A DNA stretch of 56,072 nucleotides, from contig JAHIUD010000082.1 in NCBI GenBank assembly GCA_018817515.1, positions 1 through 56,072 of the forward strand. Reading direction: 5' to 3'. Below are positions 18,365 to 26,752 of the stretch, in pieces (the first letter of the stretch is position 1; every line of letters begins with the position of its first letter). This stretch comes from Pseudomonadota bacterium (GTDB taxonomy: Bacteria > Desulfobacterota > Desulfovibrionia > Desulfovibrionales > Desulfovibrionaceae). A program made the translations under genes and the position numbers. A model generated the notes under the pieces. The model searched no databases. It was not told the DNA's origin and saw only the letters and a program-made list of their open reading frames with translations.

Positions 18365-19222
18365 CTATGCAAGAGTCTGGCCAGGCAGGGCTCGGGCCAC
18401 GGCCTCAAGCAGGCGTGCCATGTCTGAGGCCGCCCGCCCCGCCATGTCCAGGATTTCCTGGTGGCTGGTCTCGGCCATACAGTCAGGCAGGTTCTTGTTG
18501 GTCAGGCAGCTTATGCCCAGTACGTGCATGCCCATGTGGGCTGCGGCGATGGCCTCGATTGCGGTGCTCATCCCTATGGCATCCGCGCCAAGCTGCCGAT
18601 AAGCTCTTGTCTCGGCAGGAGTCTCCAGGCTCGGCCCGGCCACCTGGATGTACACGCCGCGTTCCAGGACAAGGTCAAGCCGCCTGGACTCGGCCAGGGC
18701 CAGGTCGACGAGGCCGGGGCACCAGACCTGGCTCATGTCCGGGAAGCGCGGGCCCCAGGCATCGATGTTGGGCCCGGTCAGGGGCGACTGGCCGGAGAAA
18801 TTGATGTGGTCGGTGACGCACATGAGCGTACCGGCGGAGAAGAGCGGGTTCAGCGCCCCGGCGGCGTTGGTGAGCAGCAGCGTGCGCACGCCGAGCTCAA
18901 AGAGGACGCGGATGCTGAAGCAGGCCTCGGCGGCACTGTAGCCCTCGTAGAGGTGCACGCGTCCGCACTGGGCGATGACCGGTGTCCCGCCGAGCAGGCC
19001 CGTGCGCAGGAATCCGCCATGGCCCTCCACCGTGGACTGCGGGAGGCCGGGAATATCGGCATAGGGCAGGTCCGTGAAATCGGTGATGCGCTCGCGCACG
19101 GCACCAAGGCCGGATCCGAGCACGAGACCCAAGGTTCCTGCTTGAACATTGCATAGCTTTTCGCGTATGAAACGGGCAGAGTGCCGAACAAGTTCAAGGT
19201 CGTTGAGTGAATTTTCCATCAT
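18365..19222 (-). CDS. purine nucleoside phosphorylase (PNP/MTAP family 2)
   Basis: Catalyses phosphorolysis of inosine and guanosine type nucleosides for purine salvage. The 285-aa product has LGLVLGSGLGAVRE near residue 33, the phosphate-binding EGHGGFLRTG, the LLTNAAGALNP segment, VYIQVAGPSLETPAETRAYR and GADAIGMSTAIEAIAA. Length and motifs fit the trimeric low-molecular-mass class. It is divergent from motA, with a 73-nt spacer that holds a 10-bp inverted repeat. Confidence 0.93.
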   Translation of the reverse strand: MMENSLNDLELVRHSARFIREKLCNVQAGTLGLVLGSGLGAVRERITDFTDLPYADIPGLPQSTVEGHGGFLRTGLLGGTPVIAQCGRVHLYEGYSAAEACFSIRVLFELGVRTLLLTNAAGALNPLFSAGTLMCVTDHINFSGQSPLTGPNIDAWGPRFPDMSQVWCPGLVDLALAESRRLDLVLERGVYIQVAGPSLETPAETRAYRQLGADAIGMSTAIEAIAAAHMGMHVLGISCLTNKNLPDCMAETSHQEILDMAGRAASDMARLLEAVARALPGQTLA

Positions 19223-19232
19223 GGTGTTGCTT

Positions 19233-19264
19233 GTGCTCCTGGTTTCTTACTAACCCAGGAGCAC
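19233..19264. promoter_or_regulatory. 10-bp perfect inverted repeat between pnp and motA
   Basis: GTGCTCCTGG (19233-19242) and CCAGGAGCAC (19255-19264) are perfect complements separated by 12 nt. The repeat lies between the divergent starts of the purine nucleoside phosphorylase gene and motA, 31 nt before the motA ATG. It could be a dyad operator or a leader hairpin. There is no T run, so it is not an obvious terminator. Confidence 0.5.
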
Positions 19265-19295
19265 CGGAAAACACAAGCCAGGGTAGGCACAGCGT

Positions 19296-20042
19296 ATGGA
19301 TTTCGCAACCCTCATAGGTCTCTTCTCCGGTCTTTCGCTGGTGATGGTCGCCATATTCATGGGCGGCAACGTCAACATTTTCCTTGACCTCCCCAGTGTC
19401 ATGATCGTGGTTGGCGGCACCGTCGGCACCATTTTCGTGGCGTTTCCATTTGAGGAGGTCGGCCAAGCCATTCACGCCGGGTTCAAGGCCTTCTCCTCCA
19501 GAAAAGTCCAGGTGCGCGAGGTTGTGGGCACCATGGTCAAGATCGCCGAGATCAGCCGCCGCGAGGGCTTGATCGCCCTGGAGAACATCAAGACCGAGAA
19601 CATGGTCCTGAAGAAGGCTTGCCAACTCATCGCCGACAACGCCGACCCGGCGCTCATCCGCACCACCCTGTCCATCGAGATCAGCTCCATGAAGCGTCGG
19701 CACAAGGTTGGCGAGGAGGTCTTCAGGCGTCTGGGAAGCCTTGCGCCGTCCTTCGGGATGATCGGCACGCTCATCGGCCTTATCCAGATGCTGGCAAATC
19801 TGAACGACCCCAAGAGCATTGGTCCGGCCATGGCCGTGGCCATCATCACCACCTTCTACGGCACCATCCTGGCCACGGTCATCTTCCTGCCCATCGCCAA
19901 CAAGCTGCGAACCCGCACCTTGCAGGAAGAGCTGCACCTGGAGGTCATCTTCGAGGGCGCCAAGTCCATCCTGGAAAACAACAACCCGCTGCTCGTGTCC
20001 GAGAAGCTCTCGTCCTTCCTCGCTCCCAGGGAGAGGAGATAG
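19296..20042 (+). CDS. motA: flagellar motor stator protein MotA
   Basis: MotA/PomA forms the ion-conducting stator of the flagellar motor with MotB. The 248-aa product has four predicted membrane helices, with the conserved segments SVMIVVGGTVGTIFVAFPF and GSLAPSFGMIGTLIGLIQM. A charged cytoplasmic loop (REVVGTMVKIAEISRREGL) lies between helix pairs. The 248-aa length is closer to PomA and the shorter MotA forms than to E. coli MotA. motB begins 4 nt downstream. Ion specificity (H+ or Na+) cannot be read with certainty. Confidence 0.94.
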   Translation: MDFATLIGLFSGLSLVMVAIFMGGNVNIFLDLPSVMIVVGGTVGTIFVAFPFEEVGQAIHAGFKAFSSRKVQVREVVGTMVKIAEISRREGLIALENIKTENMVLKKACQLIADNADPALIRTTLSIEISSMKRRHKVGEEVFRRLGSLAPSFGMIGTLIGLIQMLANLNDPKSIGPAMAVAIITTFYGTILATVIFLPIANKLRTRTLQEELHLEVIFEGAKSILENNNPLLVSEKLSSFLAPRERR

Positions 20043-20045
20043 CGA

Positions 20046-20789
20046 ATGGCTGAGAGCGAAGAACTCATCCCTCATAATATCGAGGAGGAGGAAGGCGACG
20101 TCCAGGAGTGGTTGACTACATTCTCCGACCTGACCATGCTCCTGCTGGTGTTCTTCATCCTTTTGTACTCCATGTCCGTGCCCGACGAGAAGAAGATCTC
20201 CACCACCCTGCAGGCCGTCACCGCCGCGCTGCAAGGCAAGGAGACCAAGCTCGCCACCAGCACCATCAGCCAGCAGGAGGCCGGGATCATCCTTGATCAG
20301 GTGATGATGAACCGGCAGATCCAGCTGGCCCAGCAGAAGGTCTTCTCCGACGTGAAGCTTTTGCAGACCAAGAAAGGTCTGGAGGGGCTGGTGGGCGCGA
20401 ATTTCGAGGACGGCATCATCACCCTGCGCGCGCCAGGCGATGTGCTCTTCGCCCGGGGCGATGTGAATCTCAGCGACAGGGGTCGCGCCATCATCACGGA
20501 AATGAAGGATTTCTTCATCCAGCATTCGGACCAGACCATCAACATCCGTGGCTACACGGATGACCAGCCGCCCCCTGCCGGGTCGCGTTTCAAGGACAAC
20601 TGGGAGGTCTCCTCCATGCGCGCGGTGAATGTGCTGCGCCTGCTGATGTCCATGGGCATCGAGCCCAAGCGGCTGACTTCTACGGGCCTGGCTGACCTGA
20701 ACCCGCTGTTCCCCAATACCAGTGAGGAATATCGCGCCCAGAACCGCCGGGTCGAATTTGTGCTGGAAAAACGAGTCTACGGCAAGTAA
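20046..20789 (+). CDS. motB: flagellar motor stator protein MotB (OmpA-like domain)
   Basis: MotB anchors the stator to peptidoglycan and supplies the ion-binding aspartate. The 247-aa product has an acidic N terminus, then WLTTFSDLTMLLLVFFILL with the expected ion-binding Asp at residue 28 and one membrane helix. The OmpA/MotB peptidoglycan-binding domain covers about 110-245 (INIRGYTDDQPP and NRRVEFVL near the end). A 4-nt gap to motA suggests coupling. Confidence 0.95.
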   Translation: MAESEELIPHNIEEEEGDVQEWLTTFSDLTMLLLVFFILLYSMSVPDEKKISTTLQAVTAALQGKETKLATSTISQQEAGIILDQVMMNRQIQLAQQKVFSDVKLLQTKKGLEGLVGANFEDGIITLRAPGDVLFARGDVNLSDRGRAIITEMKDFFIQHSDQTINIRGYTDDQPPPAGSRFKDNWEVSSMRAVNVLRLLMSMGIEPKRLTSTGLADLNPLFPNTSEEYRAQNRRVEFVLEKRVYGK

Positions 20790-20873
20790 GGTGTCCCCGA
20801 CGCGCCTTAAGGCGGATGCCCCCAGAGGGCGCTGACCTTACGGCGCAATGCCAAGAATCACACGAGGTGCTGC

Positions 20874-21257
20874 ATGGACTTCGACATCAAAGTGGACGAG
20901 GAAGACAAGCTCCGCCAGGCTTATCGTACACGCGTCCCCGGGCTGGACATTCGCATCAACACCAAGAAGGGTCCGCTGGACTTTCCCGTGAGCGACATCA
21001 GCGCCACGGGCTTCGCCTTTGAGGACAACCCGCGCGGCTACAGCTCCGGCCTGGAGTTCACTTTTGACCTTCTGCTGAGCAAGAAGCTCTTCCTGAGCGA
21101 CCTCAGGGCCAAGGTCATGCGCGTGCTTGACCGTGGCATCATCGGCTGCAATTTCATGGAGATGGATCGCCGCCAGGAGATCAAGCTGGACAAGCTCGTG
21201 CTGGAAGTCCAAAAACGTCTCATCGAACTGCGCAAGGCCAAACGCGCGGCTGAATAG
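20874..21257 (+). CDS. PilZ-domain protein (putative c-di-GMP receptor)
   Basis: A 127-aa protein that is essentially one PilZ domain. The two ligand-binding elements are present in order: an RxxxR-type arm (YRTRVPG near residue 18) and the D/NxSxxG motif DISATG near residue 41, followed by GIIGCNFMEM. A C-terminal basic helix follows. The gene is 84 nt after motB and co-directional with motAB. PilZ proteins such as YcgR brake the stator in E. coli, so control of this stator by c-di-GMP is a reasonable inference. The gap leaves room for a separate promoter. Confidence 0.82.
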   Translation: MDFDIKVDEEDKLRQAYRTRVPGLDIRINTKKGPLDFPVSDISATGFAFEDNPRGYSSGLEFTFDLLLSKKLFLSDLRAKVMRVLDRGIIGCNFMEMDRRQEIKLDKLVLEVQKRLIELRKAKRAAE

Positions 21258-21279
21258 CTGGAAGTCCCGGAGACCGGGA

Positions 21280-22731
21280 ATGGCCCAATACACTCTGCTC
21301 ATAGCCAACCGTGGCGAGATCGCCATGCGGATCATCCGTGCCTGCGTCAAGCTCGGGCACGACTTCGTCTGCGTCTACACCGCTGCCGACGTTCATTCCG
21401 GGCATGTGCGCCTGGCTCGCGAGCTGGGTGGACCGGACCGGCTCTTCCGCATCAGCTCCTACCAGGACCCAAGCGAAATGCTTGCCGTGGCCGATGCGTC
21501 CGGCGCCACCGCCGTGCATCCTGGCTACGGGTTCTTCGCCGAGGACTTCCGCTTCGCCCGGCGCGTGGTGGAGCGCAAGCGTCCGCTGATTTTCATCGGC
21601 CCCTCCTGGACCCTGGTGCGCGACCTGGGCGACAAGATCAACACCAAGCGCATCGCCCGCGCCCATGGCGTTCCCACCATCCCCGGCTCGGACAGGCCCA
21701 TCTACGATGAGATGGAGGCCGTTGAGCTGGCCCAGACCATCTTCGCCTTCCAGCACGACCAGGGCATCGCCGAGGGCTGCGTGCTGGTCAAGGCCTCGGC
21801 CGGCGGCGGCGGCATGGGCATTGAGGAGGTCTATGACCTCGACACCTTCCGCTCCGTGTACAGGCGCATCCGCAACTACGCCAAGCGCAACCTGAGCGAC
21901 GAGGGCGTGCTCATCGAGCAGCGCATCTTTGATTTCAATCACCTGGAGGTGCAGGTGGTGGCCGAGCGCGGGGGCAAAAACGCCGTGCACCTGGGCACGC
22001 GCAACTGCTCCGTGCAGAGCCTTGGCCGCCAGAAGCGCATCGAGGTGGCCCCCGGCTTCGACCCGTCGAGCCTGACCTACGCCTTTGACGCCGCGGGCGT
22101 GCTTGACGCCATCACCCGGCACAGCGTGAACATGTCGCTCCAGGTGGGCTACGACAACGTGGGCACCTGGGAGTGGATCGTCACGCCTAGGGGCGAGCCT
22201 TTCCTCATGGAGGTCAACACGCGCATCCAGGTGGAAAACGGCGTCTCTGGCATCACATCCCGCATCAAAGGTCGGACTGTTTGCGGCCGAGAAGACTGCC
22301 AGAACGGCGTGGACGTCATCAGTGAGCAGATCCGTCTGGGCCTGGGTGAGCCTTTGGGCTACACCCAGCAGGATGTCTCCTTCGCGGGCGTGGGCATAGA
22401 GTACCGCATCCTGGCCGAGGACCCGCTGGACCGCTTCACCCCCTGCCTGGGCCGCATTGAGGCCTTTGGCTGGCGCAGCGAACCCTGGCTCCAGGTGTTC
22501 ACCCAGGTGCCGAGCATGAGCCTTGGCGACCAGCCTTACGAAATTCCCATGGACTTCGACCCCAACCTGGCGCTGGGCATCGTCTGGGGCGAGAGCCTGG
22601 AAGAGGCCTGCAGACGCGGCGCGGACTTCTTAAACGGGCTTGTGCTCCAGGGCACCGACACCAGGGACGAGCCCCTGCGCACCAACGTGGCCTTCCTCCT
22701 TGGCCGCACCCAGACCCTTCTGCATTTCTAG
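21280..22731 (+). CDS. divergent biotin carboxylase (AccC-like)
   Basis: An ATP-grasp enzyme predicted to carboxylate biotin. The 483-aa product starts with TLLIANRGEIAMRIIRACVK and has the glycine-rich ATP loop KASAGGGGMGIEEV, HLEVQVVAERGG, the catalytic strand MEVNTRIQVEN and RILAEDP. The residues that hold bicarbonate in known enzymes (R, Q, V, E of RIQVE) are kept. However, the usual HPVTE that follows is NGVSG, and an extra loop with CGREDC comes next. The usual RRHQK segment is also altered (SLGRQKRIEV). I place the start at 21280 because the family N terminus begins there. It heads an acc-type cluster. Confidence 0.85.
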   Translation: MAQYTLLIANRGEIAMRIIRACVKLGHDFVCVYTAADVHSGHVRLARELGGPDRLFRISSYQDPSEMLAVADASGATAVHPGYGFFAEDFRFARRVVERKRPLIFIGPSWTLVRDLGDKINTKRIARAHGVPTIPGSDRPIYDEMEAVELAQTIFAFQHDQGIAEGCVLVKASAGGGGMGIEEVYDLDTFRSVYRRIRNYAKRNLSDEGVLIEQRIFDFNHLEVQVVAERGGKNAVHLGTRNCSVQSLGRQKRIEVAPGFDPSSLTYAFDAAGVLDAITRHSVNMSLQVGYDNVGTWEWIVTPRGEPFLMEVNTRIQVENGVSGITSRIKGRTVCGREDCQNGVDVISEQIRLGLGEPLGYTQQDVSFAGVGIEYRILAEDPLDRFTPCLGRIEAFGWRSEPWLQVFTQVPSMSLGDQPYEIPMDFDPNLALGIVWGESLEEACRRGADFLNGLVLQGTDTRDEPLRTNVAFLLGRTQTLLHF

Positions 22732-22768
22732 GCGGCACGCATGTATACCATCGCATGGACACCTTCGC

Positions 22769-25027
22769 ATGGACATAGATAAACGCACCCAGGAGCTGGC
22801 CGCCCGGCTCACCTACATCCGGGACATCTTCGGTCAGCGGGAGAACTCCTCCATGGCCATGCTGCGGACCCGGCTGGAGGAGTTTCTCGAGAAGGCGCCG
22901 CAACTGGGAATGCGCGAGCTCTCCCGGCAGGTGGCCAAGCTGGAGGAACTCTTCGTCCTGCTGGAGGGCAAGCTGGAAAGCGAGCTGACGCCCATGGACC
23001 GCGTGCGCATCGTGCGCCACCCGCAGCGCATCTGCCTGAAGGACATCCTGGAGAACGTCTACGACAACTACACCGAGATCGGCGGCCAGGACGAGTGGAG
23101 CATTGATCCGGGCATGATCATCGCCCGGGCCACCATCGCCCGGCGCATGGGCAAGAAGACCGTGCACCAGTCGGTGATGGTGCTGGGCCAGGAGAAGGGC
23201 CACGGCCAGGAGTTCAGAAACGGCGGCTCCATCAAGCCCTGGGGCAACGCCAACGCCCTCTACTATATGCGCGTCGCCGAGATCGAGAACATCCCCATCC
23301 ATTCCTACGTATTCACCCCCGGCGCCTTTCCGGTGGAGGACTACCCCGGCGCGGCCCAGCAGATCTCCAAGAACCTTTACGTCATGGCGGGTCTGAAGGT
23401 TCCCATCATCAGCGTGTTCTCCGAGGGCGGCAGTGGCGGGGCCGAGGCCATCGCCCTGGCCGACAAGCGGCTCATGCTCTCCCACGGCTACTATTCGGTC
23501 ATCTCGCCTGAAGGCGCTGCGGCCATTGAGGGCGGCCTCAAGGACAAGGCCACCCCTGAACTCATCGAGGCCTGCGCCAGCCGCCTGCGCATCACCGCGG
23601 CCGACAACCTGGAGCTCGGCTTCATCGACCGCGTCATCCAGGAGCCGCCGCTGGGCGCGCGGCCCGAGCACTACGACTTCTTCCGCCAGCTTCGGCGCGA
23701 GGTCATCCGGGCCACGGACGAGGTGGTGGATTCCGTGGACGGCCTGGGGCCTCTGCGCGGCATGGCCATCCGCCGCCAGGCCAAGGCGGCTGACCCCCAG
23801 GACATCTTCGTGCGCTGGTCGCTTGGCACAGGCGCCCGCACCAAGCTGGTGGACAGGCGATTCGAGAAGTTTCGGGCCATGAGCCGCACGGCCTGCCGTG
23901 ACAACCGCAGCCTTGGCGCGCGCATCTATTCCGGCCTGGAGGGCATGCTTTGGGCCGCCCACAGCACCCTGCGCCACGACTTTCTGACCCGCTACAAGCG
24001 GCACCTGCTGCACCTGCTGGAGGCTGCTGAAGCCGAGCTGCGTGCCCTGCGCCAGGGCGTGGGCGGGCCTCTCGGGAAGTTTCTGGGGCTGGGTGACGGC
24101 CAGCAGCGCCGCCTGGAGGTTGCGCCGGAGGCCCTGGAGCGCCTGACCCTTCTGTCCTGTCCGGAGGAGGGGGCCTGCCGTCTGGAGGACACCTGGGTCT
24201 ATGTGAGCCCGAAAAGCCGTGAGGACCGCACTCTGACCTGCCCGAACAGCCACACGCACGGCTGCCTGGACCTGTGGGGACCGGACCTGTTCGGGGAGTT
24301 CGCCGGAGTCTGTTCCCACTGTGGGCATCATTTTTCAATGGAATTCCAGTGGTATCTGTACAACGTCTTCAACTTTGCCCAGGCCTACGAGTTCAATAGC
24401 GAGCTTGAGTCCAGCAACCCCTTGGGCTATGAGGGCTTCGACCTGAAGCTGGAGCAGGCCAAGCGCCAGACCGGCCTGGGCAGCTCCTGCATTACGTTCG
24501 AGACGCACATCGAGGGCGTGACCACGGTGGTGGCGGTGCTGGTGAGCCCGTTTCGGGGCGGAACAGTGGGCGCGGCCGAGGGCGAAAAGATCATCCGCGC
24601 GGCCGAGCGGGCCATGCTCAAGCGCACCCCGTTCATCCTGTACTCTCATGGCACGGCGGGCATCCGCATCCAGGAGGGCACCTGCGGGGTCATCCAGATG
24701 CCGCGCGTGACCATGGCCGTGCGGCGCTACATCGAGGCCGGCGGGCTGTACCTGGTGCTCTACGACACCAATTCTTTCGCCGGACCAGTGGCCAGCTTTC
24801 TGGGCTGTTCGGCCTACCAGTTTGCGGTGCGCTCCTCCAACATCGGCTTCGCCGGGCCGGGCGTCATCCGCGAGACCACGGGCGTCGAGGTGCCCCCCAA
24901 GTACCACCGCGCATTCTCGGCCTTGTCGCGCGGGCACATTCAGGGTATCTGGGACAGGCGCGACATCAAGAAGAATCTGCACCAGGCGCTTTTGACCATG
25001 GGCGGCAAGAACCTTTACTACCGCTAG
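22769..25027 (+). CDS. fused AccA–AccD-type acyl-CoA carboxyltransferase
   Basis: A 752-aa fusion that should transfer CO2 from carboxybiotin to an acyl-CoA, probably acetyl-CoA. The first half is AccA-like, with FSEGGSGGAEAIALADKRLM near residue 217 and YYSVISPEGAAAI. The second half is AccD-like, with a zinc-finger region near 490-525 (CPNSHTHGC then CSHCGHH), GAAEGEKIIRAAERAMLKRT and IGFAGPGVIRETTG. The first half of the zinc finger is not a standard CxxC. The order alpha-then-beta is opposite to PccB-type fusions. The start at 22769 lacks a good ribosome-binding site and is the weakest point; an upstream start overlapping accC is possible. Confidence 0.85.
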   Translation: MDIDKRTQELAARLTYIRDIFGQRENSSMAMLRTRLEEFLEKAPQLGMRELSRQVAKLEELFVLLEGKLESELTPMDRVRIVRHPQRICLKDILENVYDNYTEIGGQDEWSIDPGMIIARATIARRMGKKTVHQSVMVLGQEKGHGQEFRNGGSIKPWGNANALYYMRVAEIENIPIHSYVFTPGAFPVEDYPGAAQQISKNLYVMAGLKVPIISVFSEGGSGGAEAIALADKRLMLSHGYYSVISPEGAAAIEGGLKDKATPELIEACASRLRITAADNLELGFIDRVIQEPPLGARPEHYDFFRQLRREVIRATDEVVDSVDGLGPLRGMAIRRQAKAADPQDIFVRWSLGTGARTKLVDRRFEKFRAMSRTACRDNRSLGARIYSGLEGMLWAAHSTLRHDFLTRYKRHLLHLLEAAEAELRALRQGVGGPLGKFLGLGDGQQRRLEVAPEALERLTLLSCPEEGACRLEDTWVYVSPKSREDRTLTCPNSHTHGCLDLWGPDLFGEFAGVCSHCGHHFSMEFQWYLYNVFNFAQAYEFNSELESSNPLGYEGFDLKLEQAKRQTGLGSSCITFETHIEGVTTVVAVLVSPFRGGTVGAAEGEKIIRAAERAMLKRTPFILYSHGTAGIRIQEGTCGVIQMPRVTMAVRRYIEAGGLYLVLYDTNSFAGPVASFLGCSAYQFAVRSSNIGFAGPGVIRETTGVEVPPKYHRAFSALSRGHIQGIWDRRDIKKNLHQALLTMGGKNLYYR

Positions 25028-25082
25028 CCCGCAGAATTCAAAAACAATCCGCTGAATCAAAAAAACAGCCAGGGGAAACGCT

Positions 25083-25733
25083 TTGCTGAACGTCAAGGAA
25101 ATGCTCGAGGAACTCAACGCCTCGCCCTACGAAGAGATAGAGATAAAGACGCCGCACACCGGGGTCATTGATTTCGTGGGCCTGAACCCCGGCGACCGCG
25201 TCAGCGGCCCCTCCGGGAAATGGCTTGAACGGCCGGGCACGCTTCTGGCCAACCTCACCCGCGAGAAGAACAAGAAGCCCATCTGCGCCACCCAGAAGGG
25301 CCAGGTCATGGACATCCGCAGCGAGCTTGAGGGAAAGTTCGTCGAGGCCGGGGAACGCCTGCTCACCATCCGCCACTTCCTCTCCAAGGAGGAGGTCATC
25401 GGGCGCATCCTCAAGAAGGCCCTGCACCTCTTCCACGCCCCGGAACGCGCCAAGTACTACTTCGTCCCGGAGATCGACGCCAAGATCAAGGCCGGGGGCG
25501 AGCAGTCGGTGAAGGTGCGCGAGGGGCTGGACATGTTCATCGTCTCGCGCATGAAGCGGGAGACGCCGCTGTCCTATTCCGGACCGGAAGGCATGATCTA
25601 TGCCGTGTATTTCCAACAGGGCGACAACGTGGATGGCGGCCAGCCGCTCATCGGCGTGTGCCCGGAGAGCCAGCTCAGTCTCATCCAGGATGTGGTCAAC
25701 CGCGTCCAGGGCGAATGGGAAGAGCGGGACTAG
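25083..25733 (+). CDS. biotinyl/lipoyl-domain protein, putative biotin carrier
   Basis: A 216-aa protein likely to be the biotin carrier of this carboxylase. Residues about 145-195 match a biotinyl domain: a Met-Lys pair at M157-K158 (VSRMKRE), then GMIYAVYFQQGDNVDGGQPL. Lys158 is the candidate biotinylation site, although the usual AMKM is replaced by RMKR. Residues about 66-98 (GQVMDIRSELEGKFVEAGE) resemble a second barrel-sandwich fold. It starts with TTG at 25083, with AGGGG 7 nt upstream. It is longer than normal AccB (about 150-160 aa) and lacks the Pro/Ala-rich linker. Confidence 0.7.
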   Translation: MLNVKEMLEELNASPYEEIEIKTPHTGVIDFVGLNPGDRVSGPSGKWLERPGTLLANLTREKNKKPICATQKGQVMDIRSELEGKFVEAGERLLTIRHFLSKEEVIGRILKKALHLFHAPERAKYYFVPEIDAKIKAGGEQSVKVREGLDMFIVSRMKRETPLSYSGPEGMIYAVYFQQGDNVDGGQPLIGVCPESQLSLIQDVVNRVQGEWEERD

Positions 25734-25743
25734 GAGCAAACGC

Positions 25744-26124
25744 ATGGGCCGCACACTGCAAATCCGCGTCTCCGCCACGACCTTCGACCCCGCCGAGGTG
25801 GAGCGCCGCTGGCCCAGGCTCTCGGCCCTAGCTTTCAGCCCGGTGGCGGTGAAAATCCCGGCCCTGCCGCCGGAATCGCGCGGCGTGCTGGAGCTGGTCA
25901 CCCATCTGGCTGATCGCCTGGAGATCGGCATGCTGCCAGACGAGGCTCTGCGCGACCTGCCGGAAGGCATCAAGAAGGCCGCCGCGGCCAAGGCCAGGCT
26001 TGAGGCAGAACTCGGCGAATGGAACGCCCGCGCCGCCAATGCGCTCACCGACGAGATCGAGGACGCCTTGGACGAACTGGAAGCTCAGGCCAAACTCTTC
26101 AAGGAACAGCCTGGACGCGACTAG
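25744..26124 (+). CDS. hypothetical protein, 126 aa, in carboxylase cluster
   Basis: I do not recognise a family. The product has a beta-like N terminus (TLQIRVSATTFDP), a Pro-rich middle and a long Ala/Glu-rich helix at the C terminus (KKAAAAKARLEAELGEWNA). There is no signal peptide or membrane helix. AGGAG precedes the ATG by 7 nt, and the gene starts 10 nt after the biotinyl gene, so it is very likely the last gene of the carboxylase operon. It may be an accessory or assembly factor, but this rests on position only. Confidence 0.7.
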   Translation: MGRTLQIRVSATTFDPAEVERRWPRLSALAFSPVAVKIPALPPESRGVLELVTHLADRLEIGMLPDEALRDLPEGIKKAAAAKARLEAELGEWNARAANALTDEIEDALDELEAQAKLFKEQPGRD

Positions 26125-26130
26125 CGACCT

Positions 26131-26158
26131 TTGATATCTTGCTTACGTTGAACATAAT
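26131..26158 (+). promoter_or_regulatory. candidate promoter for ssb
   Basis: TTGATA at 26131-26136 and CATAAT at 26153-26158 are spaced by 16 nt, within a short AT-rich gap, and lie 21 nt before the ssb start. The boxes differ from consensus by one base each. Confidence 0.45.
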
Positions 26159-26179
26159 TACCCGCAAGGAGTGCGACAT

Positions 26180-26695
26180 ATGGCTGGCAGCCTGAACAAA
26201 GTGATTCTCGTTGGGCACCTGGGACAGGACCCGAAGATTTCCTACGCGCAGTCCGGACTGCCTATCGCCAACATGCGCCTGGCCACCAGTGAACGAGTCC
26301 GCGACAAGGACGGCCAGTTCACCGAGCGCACCGACTGGCACACCATCGTCACCTTCGACAAGCAGGCCGACTTCTGCGGCAAGTACCTGGCCAAGGGCTC
26401 GCTGATTCTCGTGGAAGGCCGTTTGCAGACCCGCAAATGGCAGGACAAGGAAGGCCAGGACCGCTATTCCACCGAGGTGGTGGCCCAGCGCGTGCAGGCC
26501 CTTGGACCCCGCCCAGGCGGCGGACAGGGTGGCGGCCAGGGCAGCGAAGGCGGCGGCTATGCTCCGCGTCCCCAGGGCGGACAGCAGGGTGGTGGCCAGC
26601 AGCGCGGCGGCCAGAACCCGCCCTTCCACGAGGAAGAAGACCTCGGACCGGCTTTCCCGTCCGAAGCCAGCGGCATGGACGACGTTCCGTTTTAG
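26180..26695 (+). CDS. ssb: single-stranded DNA-binding protein
   Basis: SSB coats single-stranded DNA in replication and repair. The 171-aa product has the OB fold at about 1-110 (NKVILVGHLGQDPKI, RLATSERVRDKDGQ, YLAKGSLILVEGRLQTRKW). A Gly/Gln-rich linker follows, and the acidic C-terminal tip ends DDVPF, the partner-binding tail. AAGGAG at 26166-26171 is 8 nt before the ATG at 26180, which decides the start over the in-frame GTG at 26171 that overlaps this ribosome-binding site. Confidence 0.96.
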   Translation: MAGSLNKVILVGHLGQDPKISYAQSGLPIANMRLATSERVRDKDGQFTERTDWHTIVTFDKQADFCGKYLAKGSLILVEGRLQTRKWQDKEGQDRYSTEVVAQRVQALGPRPGGGQGGGQGSEGGGYAPRPQGGQQGGGQQRGGQNPPFHEEEDLGPAFPSEASGMDDVPF

Positions 26696-26707
26696 AGGTA
26701 GAGAAGA

Positions 26708-26747
26708 GCCTCCGGCGGTCGGGGGGACTGAATCCCCCCGAACCCCC
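26708..26747 (+). repeat. intergenic palindromic repeat, copy A
   Basis: The unit is GCCTCCGGCGG, then a hairpin TCGGGGGGA / TCCCCCCGA with loop CTGAA, then ACCCCC. The same framework appears inverted at 26899-26939 with a different hairpin. This is a REP/BIME-like intergenic repeat. I believe such GCCTCCGGCGG...ACCCC units are common between genes in Desulfovibrio-like genomes, but could not search. Confidence 0.65.
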
Positions 26748-26752
26748 TCATC

